64,000 bases of DNA from Sorlinia euscelidii (GTDB lineage Bacteria > Pseudomonadota > Alphaproteobacteria > Acetobacterales > Acetobacteraceae), in the NCBI RefSeq assembly GCF_036452155.1, contig NZ_JAWJZY010000002.1; one strand, given 5' to 3'. Below, one piece after another: positions 18,810 through 27,322 of the stretch; position 1 is the stretch's first letter, and the number at the start of each line of letters is the position of its first letter. The notes under the pieces were generated by a model. The model searched no databases and was not told the origin of the DNA. It saw only the letters and a list, made by a program, of their open reading frames with translations. The translations under genes and the position numbers were made by a program.

Positions 18810-19493
18810 ATGCCGCAACGTAAGATACCTCTCATCGCCCCCTCCATTCTCTCCGCTGACTTCATGAGACTGGGGGAGGAAGTCACCGCGATTGATCGGG
18901 ATGGCGCGGATTGGATACATGTCGATGTCATGGATGGGCATTTCGTGCCGAATATGACGTTCGGCCCCAGCATGGTCGCGGCCCTGCGCCGCCAGACGGA
19001 CAAGCCTCTCGATGTCCATCTCATGATCGCCCCGGCGGACCCTTATCTCGAAAGCTTCGCCCAGGCGGGCGCCAATCACATTTATGTTCATTGTGAAGGC
19101 AACCCGCATGTGCATCGCAGCTTGCAGACCATTCGTAAATCAGGGGCCATCCCGGGCATCGCCATCTGCCCGGGCACGCCGCCTGAGGCACTGACCTATC
19201 TCATGGAGGAATTGGATCTCATCCTCGTTATGACGGTCAATCCCGGTTTCGGTGGACAGAAATTCATCGACGCGCAGATCGGCAAAATCGAGATTCTCCG
19301 CGCCATGGCAGACGCGACCGGGCGTGATATCCGCATCGGTGTTGACGGCGGAATTGATCCGACGACCGCTCCGCGTGTTGTAAAAGCAGGAGCTGACATG
19401 TTGGTCGCAGGCACGGCGGTTTATGGCCAGCCTGATTACCGAAAGGCGATCAGCGATCTGCGTGATGCCGGGATGCGCGGCCTGCAGCCCTGA
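18810..19493 (+). CDS. rpe: Ribulose-phosphate 3-epimerase
   Basis: Rpe interconverts ribulose-5-phosphate and xylulose-5-phosphate in the pentose phosphate pathway, the main sugar route of acetic acid bacteria. The 227-residue TIM barrel has APSILSADF at the N-terminus, HVDVMDGHFVPN and DVHLMI (metal ligands), MTVNPGFGGQ and GVDGGI. ATG 18810 gives the normal start. An ATG at 18780 is also in frame, and neither has a strong ribosome binding site. Confidence 0.95.
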   Translation: MPQRKIPLIAPSILSADFMRLGEEVTAIDRDGADWIHVDVMDGHFVPNMTFGPSMVAALRRQTDKPLDVHLMIAPADPYLESFAQAGANHIYVHCEGNPHVHRSLQTIRKSGAIPGIAICPGTPPEALTYLMEELDLILVMTVNPGFGGQKFIDAQIGKIEILRAMADATGRDIRIGVDGGIDPTTAPRVVKAGADMLVAGTAVYGQPDYRKAISDLRDAGMRGLQP

Positions 19494-19570
19494 CACGCTG
19501 TCGAGGCGCCCCGGCACCGGCGTGGCAGGACGCTGAAACCGGGATGGTGCGGAGATGAGGAGGATGAGCG

Positions 19571-21169
19571 ATTAAACCTGCGTTAGTCAGGCTGCAACAT
19601 GCCCTGTCTGGCCTCAAAAGAGCGCCGTCAGAACCCTCTGCCGTTTTACGCGATATCTGGACAGGCAACGCTGACCGCGCGGCGAAACTTCTGGCGGGAT
19701 TGATTTATGTTGAGGGGCGTGAATATCCTTTTCTCCTCAATAATATCGAGCGCCAAACCCTACCGCCACTCGTGCAGGAGGAAATCGGCAAGTTCCTCTG
19801 GCTGCGTGACCTCGCGGCCCTGGGCACGGAGGAGGCGCGTCTCCTCGCGCGTTCCAGCATTGCAGGCTGGATCCGGCAGCCGCTTCCGCAGGATAACTCT
19901 GTCCTGACCGCTGCGCGTCTCTGCGCCATAATCGGACATTTCGAATTTTACGCACGCACGGCGGATGAGCGTTTCCGTCGCAGACTCATGCGGCACCTCA
20001 TTCTTGTCGGACGCCTCCTCGCAATTGCACCACCGGAACTGGAGGGGCGCTGGCAATCTCTCGTCGTCACGCGTGGCCTGATGGTTGTCGCATTTTTCCT
20101 CCCCGGATTTAAATATTTGCGGGAGCGCGCCCTGCGCCGCCTCGAAACAACGATTTTGCAGCAGATCTACCCGGATGGGACAGTGCGGCAGCGCAGTCCT
20201 GACACGCAATTTCAGGTCGTGCGGGAATTGACGGAAATGAGCGCCATTTTACGCATGGCGCAGCAGCCCGTTTCCGACATCATCATGACATCTCTGACAC
20301 GCCTCTGTCCTGTCCTGCGCGCCCTGCGCCATGGGGATGGCGGCGTTTCCCTGTTTCATGGCGGCTGGGCGCATGATGGCGCTTTTGTCGAGCGTGTCAT
20401 CCAATATGCAGGACGGCAGAAGATCGTCGCGCCCACCATGCCTGATGGACGTTTCATCCGCCTGACGGGCAGGAAGGCCCTCCTCCTCGCGGATGGCGGC
20501 GCGCCGCCGGAAGCGGGCTTTGACCAGACGGCACATAATGCGCCCTTCGCATTTGAATTCTCCTATGGGCGTCAACGCCTTCTCGTCAATTGCGGCAGTT
20601 CCCGCCTGCCATCATGGCAGGAAGCGTTGCGCCATCCCTCGGCGCATAACAGCCTTGTCACGGAAGGTCTTCTTCCACCTGCGCGGGGAGGGCATGCAGA
20701 TGCGTCGGCCATTGAACGTCGCATCTCAACCGACTTCGTGGAAAATGATGCCGGGCTCGTCCTTGAACTTAAAATGGAGGTGGCTTCCGGCGCGGGTGCC
20801 TATGAATGGGAAAGGCGCCTGTCTCTCTCCGATGATGGTCGCGTTTTGAGGGGGGCGGAGAGCGTCAAGGCCGACGCGGATCGGAATCTCGTCTACCGCT
20901 TTCATCTCGCGCCGGATGTCCGTATTTCTGATTTCACAGAGGGGGCATTCTGCGAGCTTGAGTGTGACGGCATGATCTGGCAGTTCACCCAGCAGGGCGC
21001 GACCCTGAGCCTTGAGGAAAGCGTGTATTTCGGAAATGGTTTTTACCAGAAGACAAACCAGATTGTGCTGACGGCCAATGATCCCACCGAACGTCCGGGT
21101 GAACTCCCCTTTGACCAGTTGGGAGACGGACGTCATCGCGTGGTGCTGTGGACGTTGGAAAGGCTGTGA
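19571..21169 (+). CDS. Heparinase II/III family protein, unusual start
   Basis: About 532 residues with the heparinase II/III C-terminal beta domain (LRALRHGDGGVSLFHGG, GRQRLLVNCGSS, HNSLVTEG, VYRFHLAPDVRIS) and an alpha-helical N-domain. Such proteins resemble polysaccharide lyases; in this family the substrate is unknown. Family-like sequence (PSEPSAVLRDIWTGNADRAAKLLAG) continues upstream of the only standard start, TTG 19700, back to a stop at 19565-19567. The frame therefore appears to begin at ATT 19571, 7 nt after GAGGAGG, or the start is obscured by an indel. The next gene is a glycosyltransferase overlapping by GTGA. Confidence 0.8.
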   Translation: MKPALVRLQHALSGLKRAPSEPSAVLRDIWTGNADRAAKLLAGLIYVEGREYPFLLNNIERQTLPPLVQEEIGKFLWLRDLAALGTEEARLLARSSIAGWIRQPLPQDNSVLTAARLCAIIGHFEFYARTADERFRRRLMRHLILVGRLLAIAPPELEGRWQSLVVTRGLMVVAFFLPGFKYLRERALRRLETTILQQIYPDGTVRQRSPDTQFQVVRELTEMSAILRMAQQPVSDIIMTSLTRLCPVLRALRHGDGGVSLFHGGWAHDGAFVERVIQYAGRQKIVAPTMPDGRFIRLTGRKALLLADGGAPPEAGFDQTAHNAPFAFEFSYGRQRLLVNCGSSRLPSWQEALRHPSAHNSLVTEGLLPPARGGHADASAIERRISTDFVENDAGLVLELKMEVASGAGAYEWERRLSLSDDGRVLRGAESVKADADRNLVYRFHLAPDVRISDFTEGAFCELECDGMIWQFTQQGATLSLEESVYFGNGFYQKTNQIVLTANDPTERPGELPFDQLGDGRHRVVLWTLERL

Positions 21170-22326
21170 CGTTATCCCGCCGTCCAACTGCCCGTCCGAA
21201 TGGCCCGTTACGGGTTCTGGAAGTGGCCAATATTGATTTCGCGATGCGGCAATTCATCCTTCCCATCATGCAGGGCCTGCGGGATGCTGGCTGCGAGGTG
21301 ACGGGCGCCTGTGCTGAAGGGCCGCACCTTGCCGCCGTGCGCAAAGCGGGTTTTGAAGTCGATGCCGTGCCAATGGTGCGCTCCCTTTCTCCCTTTGCAC
21401 AGTGGCATGCGCTGAAAGCGCTTATTCGGCTTATAAGGAAGACGAAGCCAGATGTGGTGCACGCGCATATGCCGATCAGCGGCTTTATCGCGCGGGTCGC
21501 AGCGCTTTATTGCCGTGTGCCGTGCATCGCCTACACGTGTCATGGCTTCCTCTTTAATCAGCCCGGTCCGGTCTGGCGTAAGCTTCTTTCCTTCATATTG
21601 GAATGGATGGCGGGGCAATGGACCGATCTTTTCATGACAGTCTCGGAAGAAGAGGCGCAGGATGCGCGGCGGTGGCGCATCAACCGTCACGCGGTCGCCA
21701 ATCTTAACGGACGTGACCCGCAGCGCTTCCGGCCTGACCCGGCGGCACGACAGGCCATACGCGCCGAACTGGGCGTTGATGACGATATGGTCGTCATCCT
21801 GGCTGTGTCACGCCTGGTGCGCCATAAAGGATATCCTGAGCTTCTTCGCGCGATGGAGGATGTCCCAAACGCGCATCTATGGATTGTCGGGGCCCGCCTG
21901 CCGACAGATCACGGCGATATGATGACGGCTGAATTTGAGCGCGGGAAGGAAAGACTTGGCGCGCGCCTGCAGATGCTGGGTTATCGGGATGATGTCCCTG
22001 CCATTATGGCGGCATCCGACATTTTTACGCTGCCCAGCCATTTTGAAGGCCTGCCCATGGCGATTGTGGAAGCCATGTTGACCGGCCTCCCCGTGGTGGC
22101 GACGAATATTCGCGGCGCGCGTGAGCAGATTCTTGATCAGGAAACGGGTTTGATCGTCCCGGTCGGTCAGGTCGACGCGCTGGCCCGGGCTTTGAACAGT
22201 CTTGTCGATGACCGCGATGTGCGCCGCGCCTATGGTGCTGCGGGGCTGGCGCGCGCATGTCGCCTCTATGTGGAAAGTGACAGTGTGGCGCGGAGCGTCC
22301 GGCTTTTGACCGCACCCACGAGCTAG
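21166..22326 (+). CDS. GT4 family glycosyltransferase
   Basis: A 386-residue GT-B fold enzyme. The N-domain has the acceptor side (RVLEVANIDFAMRQFILPIMQGL, DVVHAHMPISG). The C-domain carries the donor site: VSRLVRHKGYPELL, LGYRDDVPAIMAASDIFTLPS and the EX7E motif in HFEGLPMAIVEAM. It probably transfers a sugar to a lipid-linked or polysaccharide acceptor. GTG 21166 overlaps the preceding stop by GTGA, and pairing with a heparinase-like protein suggests capsule or exopolysaccharide metabolism. This is inferred from context. Confidence 0.85.
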   Translation: MTLSRRPTARPNGPLRVLEVANIDFAMRQFILPIMQGLRDAGCEVTGACAEGPHLAAVRKAGFEVDAVPMVRSLSPFAQWHALKALIRLIRKTKPDVVHAHMPISGFIARVAALYCRVPCIAYTCHGFLFNQPGPVWRKLLSFILEWMAGQWTDLFMTVSEEEAQDARRWRINRHAVANLNGRDPQRFRPDPAARQAIRAELGVDDDMVVILAVSRLVRHKGYPELLRAMEDVPNAHLWIVGARLPTDHGDMMTAEFERGKERLGARLQMLGYRDDVPAIMAASDIFTLPSHFEGLPMAIVEAMLTGLPVVATNIRGAREQILDQETGLIVPVGQVDALARALNSLVDDRDVRRAYGAAGLARACRLYVESDSVARSVRLLTAPTS

Positions 22327-22339
22327 TTGTGGCGCCTGG

Positions 22340-23596
22340 TCATTCCGGCTTGATAATGACGTGATGTTTCTTCCCTGACGATACGCGCAGGACGTCCTCT
22401 GAAAGATCGTTCAGCGTAATCATCTGATTTTCATCCGCGACCACGACGTCATTGAGTCGCGCCCCGCCGCCACGGATAAGGCGGCGCGCTTCTCCGCCGG
22501 ATTTGACGAGGCCGGTTTCAACAAAAATCCGATATGCGGGCAGACCCTCTGCAAGCACCTGACGCGCGAGCGATATTGTCGGAAGGCTGGTGGAGAGGCG
22601 GCCCTGCTCAAACGTCGCCATTGCGGTTTGCGCGGCTTCCTCCGCTGCGGCGCGGCCGTGACAAATGGCGGTGGCCTCCGTCGCAAGGATTTTCTTTGCC
22701 TCATTGATTTCCGCGCCTTCAAGGGCGCCAAGACGCTCACATTCCGCTACGGGTAGATCGGTGAACATTTTGAGAAAGCGCCCGACATCGGCATCTTCCG
22801 TATTGCGCCAGAACTGCCAATATTCAAAGACGGGTAGCTTTTCTGCCAGAACCCATCGCGCCCCCTGCGCGGACTTCCCCATTTTTGCGCCGGAAGCGGT
22901 GGTGATAAGCGGCAAAGTCAGGCCAAAGACCTGTTTGCCCTCCGTACGCCTTACCAGCTCGACACCGGCAACAATATTGCCCCATTGATCGGATCCGCCA
23001 ATCTGCAGCGTCACGCCCTCGGCGCGGTTGAGGGCGCGGAAATCGTAGGATTGCAATATAGAGTAATTGAATTCAAGAAACGTCAGGCCCTGTTCCCGCT
23101 CCAGTCTCTGGCGAACACTGTCGAAAGAAAGCATTCGATTGACTGAAAAATGCACGCCCACATCGCGCAGCAGGTCAAGATAGGTCAGGCGGTTCAGCCA
23201 GGCCGCATTATGCAACATGCGGGCTGACGACCCGGCATTGTCGAAATCGAGAAACTGCCGCAGACTGCGCGCGACGCCCGCACTATTTTGCGCGATGGTC
23301 TCCACCGTCATGAGGGCGCGTGCTTCTTCCCGGAAAGACGGGTCACCGATCTGGGCGGTTCCGTCGCCCACAAGCGCAATCGGCCGATGACCGTGGCGCT
23401 GCATGAGTCGGAGAACCATCAGGCAGAGCGCATGGCCGACATGCAATGAGTCCGCCGTGGGGTCAAACCCGATATAGGCACTGACTGGCCCTTCAAGAAA
23501 AGCTTGGTCGAGCGCTTCAGGATGGGTCGATTGATAGATATATCCGCGCGCCTGTGCTTCTTGCAGGAAAGGGCTCTTGTAGGTCGTGTTTTCCAT
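22340..23596 (-). CDS. tyrS: Tyrosine--tRNA ligase
   Basis: Class I aminoacyl-tRNA synthetase charging tRNA-Tyr. The HIGH-type motif is HVGH (in DSLHVGHAL) and the KMSKS-type loop is KMGKS (in GAKMGKSAQG). YIGFDPTADSL, LEFNYSILQSYDF and QIGGSDQWGNI are conserved active-site blocks. A C-terminal S4 domain (SGGEARRLIRGGGARLND) completes the 418 residues. It converges with the glycosyltransferase gene, with 13 bp between stops. Confidence 0.97.
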   Translation of the reverse strand: MENTTYKSPFLQEAQARGYIYQSTHPEALDQAFLEGPVSAYIGFDPTADSLHVGHALCLMVLRLMQRHGHRPIALVGDGTAQIGDPSFREEARALMTVETIAQNSAGVARSLRQFLDFDNAGSSARMLHNAAWLNRLTYLDLLRDVGVHFSVNRMLSFDSVRQRLEREQGLTFLEFNYSILQSYDFRALNRAEGVTLQIGGSDQWGNIVAGVELVRRTEGKQVFGLTLPLITTASGAKMGKSAQGARWVLAEKLPVFEYWQFWRNTEDADVGRFLKMFTDLPVAECERLGALEGAEINEAKKILATEATAICHGRAAAEEAAQTAMATFEQGRLSTSLPTISLARQVLAEGLPAYRIFVETGLVKSGGEARRLIRGGGARLNDVVVADENQMITLNDLSEDVLRVSSGKKHHVIIKPE

Positions 23597-23650
23597 GGGG
23601 CCTCCGCGCGGGGTCGATTCGGGCCCCTTTCATACGCTTCCCGGCCTCAT

Positions 23651-23683
23651 AAAAAAAGCGCCCGTTTGATGGCGCGCTTTTTC
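23651..23683 (-). terminator. Terminator between hydrolase gene and tyrS
   Basis: AAGCGC and GCGCTT pair around a 12 nt loop and are flanked by A-rich sequence on the left and T-rich sequence on the right, so the hairpin reads as an intrinsic terminator on both strands. On the minus strand it follows the hydrolase gene and precedes tyrS. Confidence 0.55.
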
Positions 23684-23701
23684 TCCCTGCCTGTTTCGCC
23701 T

Positions 23702-24367
23702 TTAATCCATGGTCAGGGCAAGGGGACGCTCCGCGCGACGGGCGGAAACATGTTCCTCCAATGCTTCAGAGACGAGGTCGGCTTCATGGGCGAAAATATG
23801 GTTCGCATTATCGAAAACGCGGTAGTCAACATCGACATTTTTTTGCGTGTTCAGCTTTTCGACAAGCTTTCTGATGCCGGGCTCAGGCGCCATATCGTCT
23901 TTTCCGCCCGCAATCATCAGGCCGCCACAAGGGCAGGGGGCGAGAAATCCGAAATCATAATCATTAGCGGGCGGTGCCACACTGATCCAACCGCTGATTT
24001 CCGGCCGTCGCATAAGGAGTTGCATCCCGATAAACGCGCCAAAAGAATAACCGGCAATCCATAATTCGGAAGAATTCGGGTTGATTGACTGCATCCAGTC
24101 CAAAGCCGCGGCCGCATCGGAAATCTCGCCAATCCCACCATCATAACGCCCCTGGGAGCGCCCCACGCCGCGTGAATTGTAACGCATGACCGAGAACCCC
24201 ATTTTCTCGAAACTGCGATACATGGAATATGTGATGCGGTTATTCATCGTGCCGCCATGATGCGGATGGGGATGCAATACGAGAGCCAGGGGCGCGTCTG
24301 CTTCTTCAGAATGGTGGTATCGACCTTCCAGTCGGCCGTCAGGCCCGGCAAACATGACTTCAGGCAT
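23702..24367 (-). CDS. Alpha/beta hydrolase (COG2945-like)
   Basis: A 221-residue cytosolic alpha/beta hydrolase. HPHPHHGGTMNN is the oxyanion segment, GYSFGAFIG the nucleophile elbow with Ser, GGKDDM the acid loop and NANHIF the catalytic His. This form is common in Alphaproteobacteria, often near Fe-S or cysteine desulfurase genes. Substrate is unknown. It is divergent from the desulfurase cluster, with a 370 bp gap. Confidence 0.82.
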   Translation of the reverse strand: MPEVMFAGPDGRLEGRYHHSEEADAPLALVLHPHPHHGGTMNNRITYSMYRSFEKMGFSVMRYNSRGVGRSQGRYDGGIGEISDAAAALDWMQSINPNSSELWIAGYSFGAFIGMQLLMRRPEISGWISVAPPANDYDFGFLAPCPCGGLMIAGGKDDMAPEPGIRKLVEKLNTQKNVDVDYRVFDNANHIFAHEADLVSEALEEHVSARRAERPLALTMD

Positions 24368-24738
24368 TAAGGTGCTTCCGTTGATTTGAGTGATAGAGGG
24401 GCGCGCAGCGTCATTTAACTAACGGCGCGCCGCGGCTTCAGAACATAAAAGGAGAAGGACGTGCGTGCCGTGCAGCGATCCGGGGAAACGGGGTGCGGTT
24501 GACGATTGCAGATTAGGCATGCTCCCGAGCATTCTCCTTCCAGATTACGACAGCAGGCCCAGGCCAATGCGGGTCTCGGCTTACGGAATCAGGTACATTT
24601 TTAAGCGTGACGCTTTTTCTCGTCGACGTGTATACCGGGGCTTCAAGGCAAAATTCTACTTAAATCGTCACGTCATTTTAAAATCGTTTATCCGATACAT
24701 GGCGGAATCATGCGCGACGTTGCGAAATCACGGGGGTG
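24368..24738. other. Intergenic region before the desulfurase cluster
   Basis: This 370 bp gap separates divergent genes. AAGGAGAAGGAC precedes a GTG at 24462 that opens only 13 codons. A weak hairpin (AAGCG-TGA-CGCTT followed by T-rich sequence) lies near 24602-24618. A longer frame crosses the region (about 24465-24797) but its composition is not protein-like and it matches no family I know. I see no regulator gene. Confidence 0.4.
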
Positions 24739-25833
24739 ATGATGAACTTGTATTTCGACGCCAATGCGACGGAGAAGCCGCGGCCGCAGGCGCGTGAGGC
24801 CATGCTGGAAGCGGCCATGTCCATCGGTAACCCCGCCTCCATCCATAAGGCCGGTCGGGAAGCGCGCCGCCTGCTTGAGCGCTCAAGGACGTTGCTTGCG
24901 GAAAGCTTCGACATTATTGAGGACCAGCTCATCTTCACTTCCGGTGGTACGGAGGCCAATGCGCTGGCCCTCCATGCCTTCTCCCATGATCGCCGGATCC
25001 TGATCACCGCGACAGAGCACGATTCGGTGCGGAAGGCCGCCAGAGCGGCCAGCGTGATACCTGTGATGCCGTCAGGTGAGGTTTCGCTGGAAGATCTCGA
25101 AACCATGCTGCGGAAAGGTGGGCCCGCCCTTGTCTGCGCCATGGCCGCCAATAATGAAACCGGCGTGATTAATCCGCTTCCGGACATTGCCGCGCTTTGC
25201 CAGACATATGGCGCTTACCTGCATGTCGATGCCGTTCAATATGCCGCGCGACACGTCATGACAATGCGAGGCCTGACCAGTGTTGCGATATCCGGCCATA
25301 AAGCGGGCGGCCTCAAGGGGGCCGGTGCGCTTCTGCTGAGTGGCGACATACCGGTTAAGGCAATGATGTCCGGGGGCGGGCAGGAGAGAGGGCGGCGCGG
25401 CGGGACGCCCGCATTGCCGGGCATTGCCAGTATGGCCGCGGCAATGCGCGCCGGGCAGAAACAAGACTGGTCGCAGATTGCCGCCTGGCGGGATGAGATT
25501 GAGCGCGTGGCGCAGTCCTGCGGCGCGCTTGTGGTCGGCAAAGAGGCCACTGCCCGCCTCGCCAACACCAGCTGTCTGATATTGCCTGAGATGAGTGGAC
25601 AGGCGCAGCTCATCGCCCTTGATCTGGCGGGGTGCTGCGTCTCAACCGGCTCCGCCTGTTCCTCCGGTAAAGTGACGCGCTCACACGTGCTTGAAGCCAT
25701 GGGTATGGGGCAGCTTGCCGGCCACGCCATCCGCATTTCCCTGCCATGGGATGTCACGGAAGAGGATGTCGCGCAATTTTGCATGGCTTACGGGCAAATG
25801 GCGTCAACCCGTAAAAAGGGCGTCACGGCGTGA
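24739..25833 (+). CDS. Cysteine desulfurase family protein (first copy)
   Basis: A class V aminotransferase-fold, PLP-dependent protein of about 364 residues. FDANATEKPRPQAREAM, FTSGGTEANALAL, TATEHDSVRKAA, NNETGVINPL, VDAVQYA and the PLP-lysine segment SGHKAGGLKGAGAL are present. The sulfur-accepting cysteine loop is STGSACSSG. It is shorter and more divergent than IscS. Overlap with the second desulfurase (GTGA at 25830-25833) shows cotranslation. It probably mobilises sulfur from cysteine; a specialised acceptor such as the ferredoxin or MnmA downstream is inferred from gene order. Confidence 0.85.
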   Translation: MMNLYFDANATEKPRPQAREAMLEAAMSIGNPASIHKAGREARRLLERSRTLLAESFDIIEDQLIFTSGGTEANALALHAFSHDRRILITATEHDSVRKAARAASVIPVMPSGEVSLEDLETMLRKGGPALVCAMAANNETGVINPLPDIAALCQTYGAYLHVDAVQYAARHVMTMRGLTSVAISGHKAGGLKGAGALLLSGDIPVKAMMSGGGQERGRRGGTPALPGIASMAAAMRAGQKQDWSQIAAWRDEIERVAQSCGALVVGKEATARLANTSCLILPEMSGQAQLIALDLAGCCVSTGSACSSGKVTRSHVLEAMGMGQLAGHAIRISLPWDVTEEDVAQFCMAYGQMASTRKKGVTA

Positions 25834-26966
25834 TCTATCTGGATTACCTCGCCTCAACGCCTTGTGATCCCGACGTTATTGCGGAGATGCAGAGATGTTT
25901 TTCCGACCTCCATGGTAACCCGAACAGCGCGCATCACGCGCCGGGCCGCGCTGCCGCGCTGAAAATCGAGGCGGCACGCGCCGCCGTCGCCCGGTTGATC
26001 GATGCGTCGCCGCAGGAGGTGATTTTTACATCAGGCGGGACGGAGTCCAATAATCTGGCCATCAAGGGCGCTGCACATTTTTTGAAAAAACACGGTGATC
26101 CGCGGCGGCGGATCATCACGGCGGCGACGGAGCATAAATGTGTCCTCGAAGCCGTGCATGATCTGGAGCAGGAAGGGTTTGAGCCGGTTATCCTGCCCGT
26201 CCTGTCAAACGGGGCTGTCTCGCCTGACGCGTTGGCGGAAGCGTTGGCCGTGCCGACCCTGCTCGTCTCCATCATGGGCGCAAATAACGAGACCGGCGTC
26301 ATGAATGATTTGCCAACACTGAGCGCGCTCGCGCGTGGAAAAGGGGCGCTCTTTCATTGCGATGCCAGCCAGATGATCGGGAAAGTGCCCTTTTCCTGCG
26401 CCGATGTGGATCTTGCCTCATTTTCAAGCCATAAAATTTACGGCCCGCAGGGCGTCGGCGCGCTTTACGTGCAGAGGCGGCCGCGCATCCGCCTTGCCCC
26501 TTTATTTTCGGGCGGCGGGCAGGAGCGTGGCCTGCGGTCCGGCACGCTGCCCGTGGCGCTCATTGCCGGGTTCGGGCTTGCCTGTGCCCTATGCCAGACC
26601 CATATGGCGTCGGAAGCCCCGCGGCTGGCGGCGCTGCGTGATGCGCTTTTCAACGGCTTAAAGGCGCTCTGGCCGCGCAGCGTCATGAATGGCCGGGGTG
26701 CTGCGAGACTGCCCGGTGCTTTGAATATCTGCCTCAAAAATGGCCCCGAAGCACAGGGTTTAATGGTATTAACGCCGGAATTAGCTTATTCAAGCGCATC
26801 CGCATGTATGTCCGGTGATGTGGCGCCATCTTACGTCTTACGCGCGATGGGGCTTTCTGAAGCAGATGCGGGACGAAGCTTGCGTCTCTCCGTCGGACGT
26901 TTTACCTCGTCATCCGATATTTCGCGGGCGCTGGATATTTTTGGCAGGGCGTTGCAGGCGAACTGA
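25830..26966 (+). CDS. Cysteine desulfurase, IscS/NifS type (second copy)
   Basis: 378 residues starting at GTG 25830. YLDYLASTPCDPDVIAEM, NPNSAHHAPGR, FTSGGTESNNLAIKG, TATEHKCVLEA, NNETGVMND and FSSHKIYGPQGVGALYV (PLP lysine) match NifS/IscS. The active-site loop has cysteine in SASACMSGDVAPS. Another conserved block is SGGGQERGLRSGTLP. Sequence is closer to NifS/IscS than the first copy. It is followed after 23 bp by ferredoxin and then mnmA, the enzyme that needs IscS-delivered sulfur for tRNA 2-thiouridine. Confidence 0.9.
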   Translation: MIYLDYLASTPCDPDVIAEMQRCFSDLHGNPNSAHHAPGRAAALKIEAARAAVARLIDASPQEVIFTSGGTESNNLAIKGAAHFLKKHGDPRRRIITAATEHKCVLEAVHDLEQEGFEPVILPVLSNGAVSPDALAEALAVPTLLVSIMGANNETGVMNDLPTLSALARGKGALFHCDASQMIGKVPFSCADVDLASFSSHKIYGPQGVGALYVQRRPRIRLAPLFSGGGQERGLRSGTLPVALIAGFGLACALCQTHMASEAPRLAALRDALFNGLKALWPRSVMNGRGAARLPGALNICLKNGPEAQGLMVLTPELAYSSASACMSGDVAPSYVLRAMGLSEADAGRSLRLSVGRFTSSSDISRALDIFGRALQAN

Positions 26967-26989
26967 GTTGAAGAAATGGAATTTTGAGT

Positions 26990-27304
26990 ATGCCACGTAT
27001 GGTTTTCGTCGCGCAGGACGGCACACGCAGTGAGGTTGAAGCGCCGATTGGCCTCTCCGTTCTCGAAATAGCGCATAAGCATGATATTGACCTGGAGGGG
27101 GCGTGTGAAGGCTCTCTCGCCTGCGCGACATGCCACGTCGTCGTCGACTCGGCCTGGGCTGACCGCCTGGCGACACCGACGGAAGATGAGGAGGATATGC
27201 TCGACCTCGCTTTCGGCCTCCAGAAAACCTCGCGCCTTGGTTGTCAGATCGTCATCACGGAAGCGCTTGACGGACTTGTCGTGCATCTGCCGAAGACGGC
27301 CTGA
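26990..27304 (+). CDS. 2Fe-2S ferredoxin, adrenodoxin type
   Basis: A 104-residue ferredoxin with the cluster ligands in CEGSLACATCH (C-X5-C-X2-C) and a fourth cysteine in RLGCQIV, the vertebrate-adrenodoxin/Isc-Fdx pattern. It supplies electrons for Fe-S assembly or sulfur chemistry. The acidic TPTEDEEDMLDLAFGL segment is the usual partner-binding helix. ATG 26990 was preferred to TTG 26984. Lies between the desulfurases and mnmA. Confidence 0.92.
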   Translation: MPRMVFVAQDGTRSEVEAPIGLSVLEIAHKHDIDLEGACEGSLACATCHVVVDSAWADRLATPTEDEEDMLDLAFGLQKTSRLGCQIVITEALDGLVVHLPKTA

Positions 27305-27322
27305 TTCGAGGGTGGCGTTTCC

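Noticed and set aside
24465..24797. Possible gene before the first desulfurase
   Set aside because: Runs into the desulfurase in another frame, has no family-like segments, and lacks a ribosome binding site.
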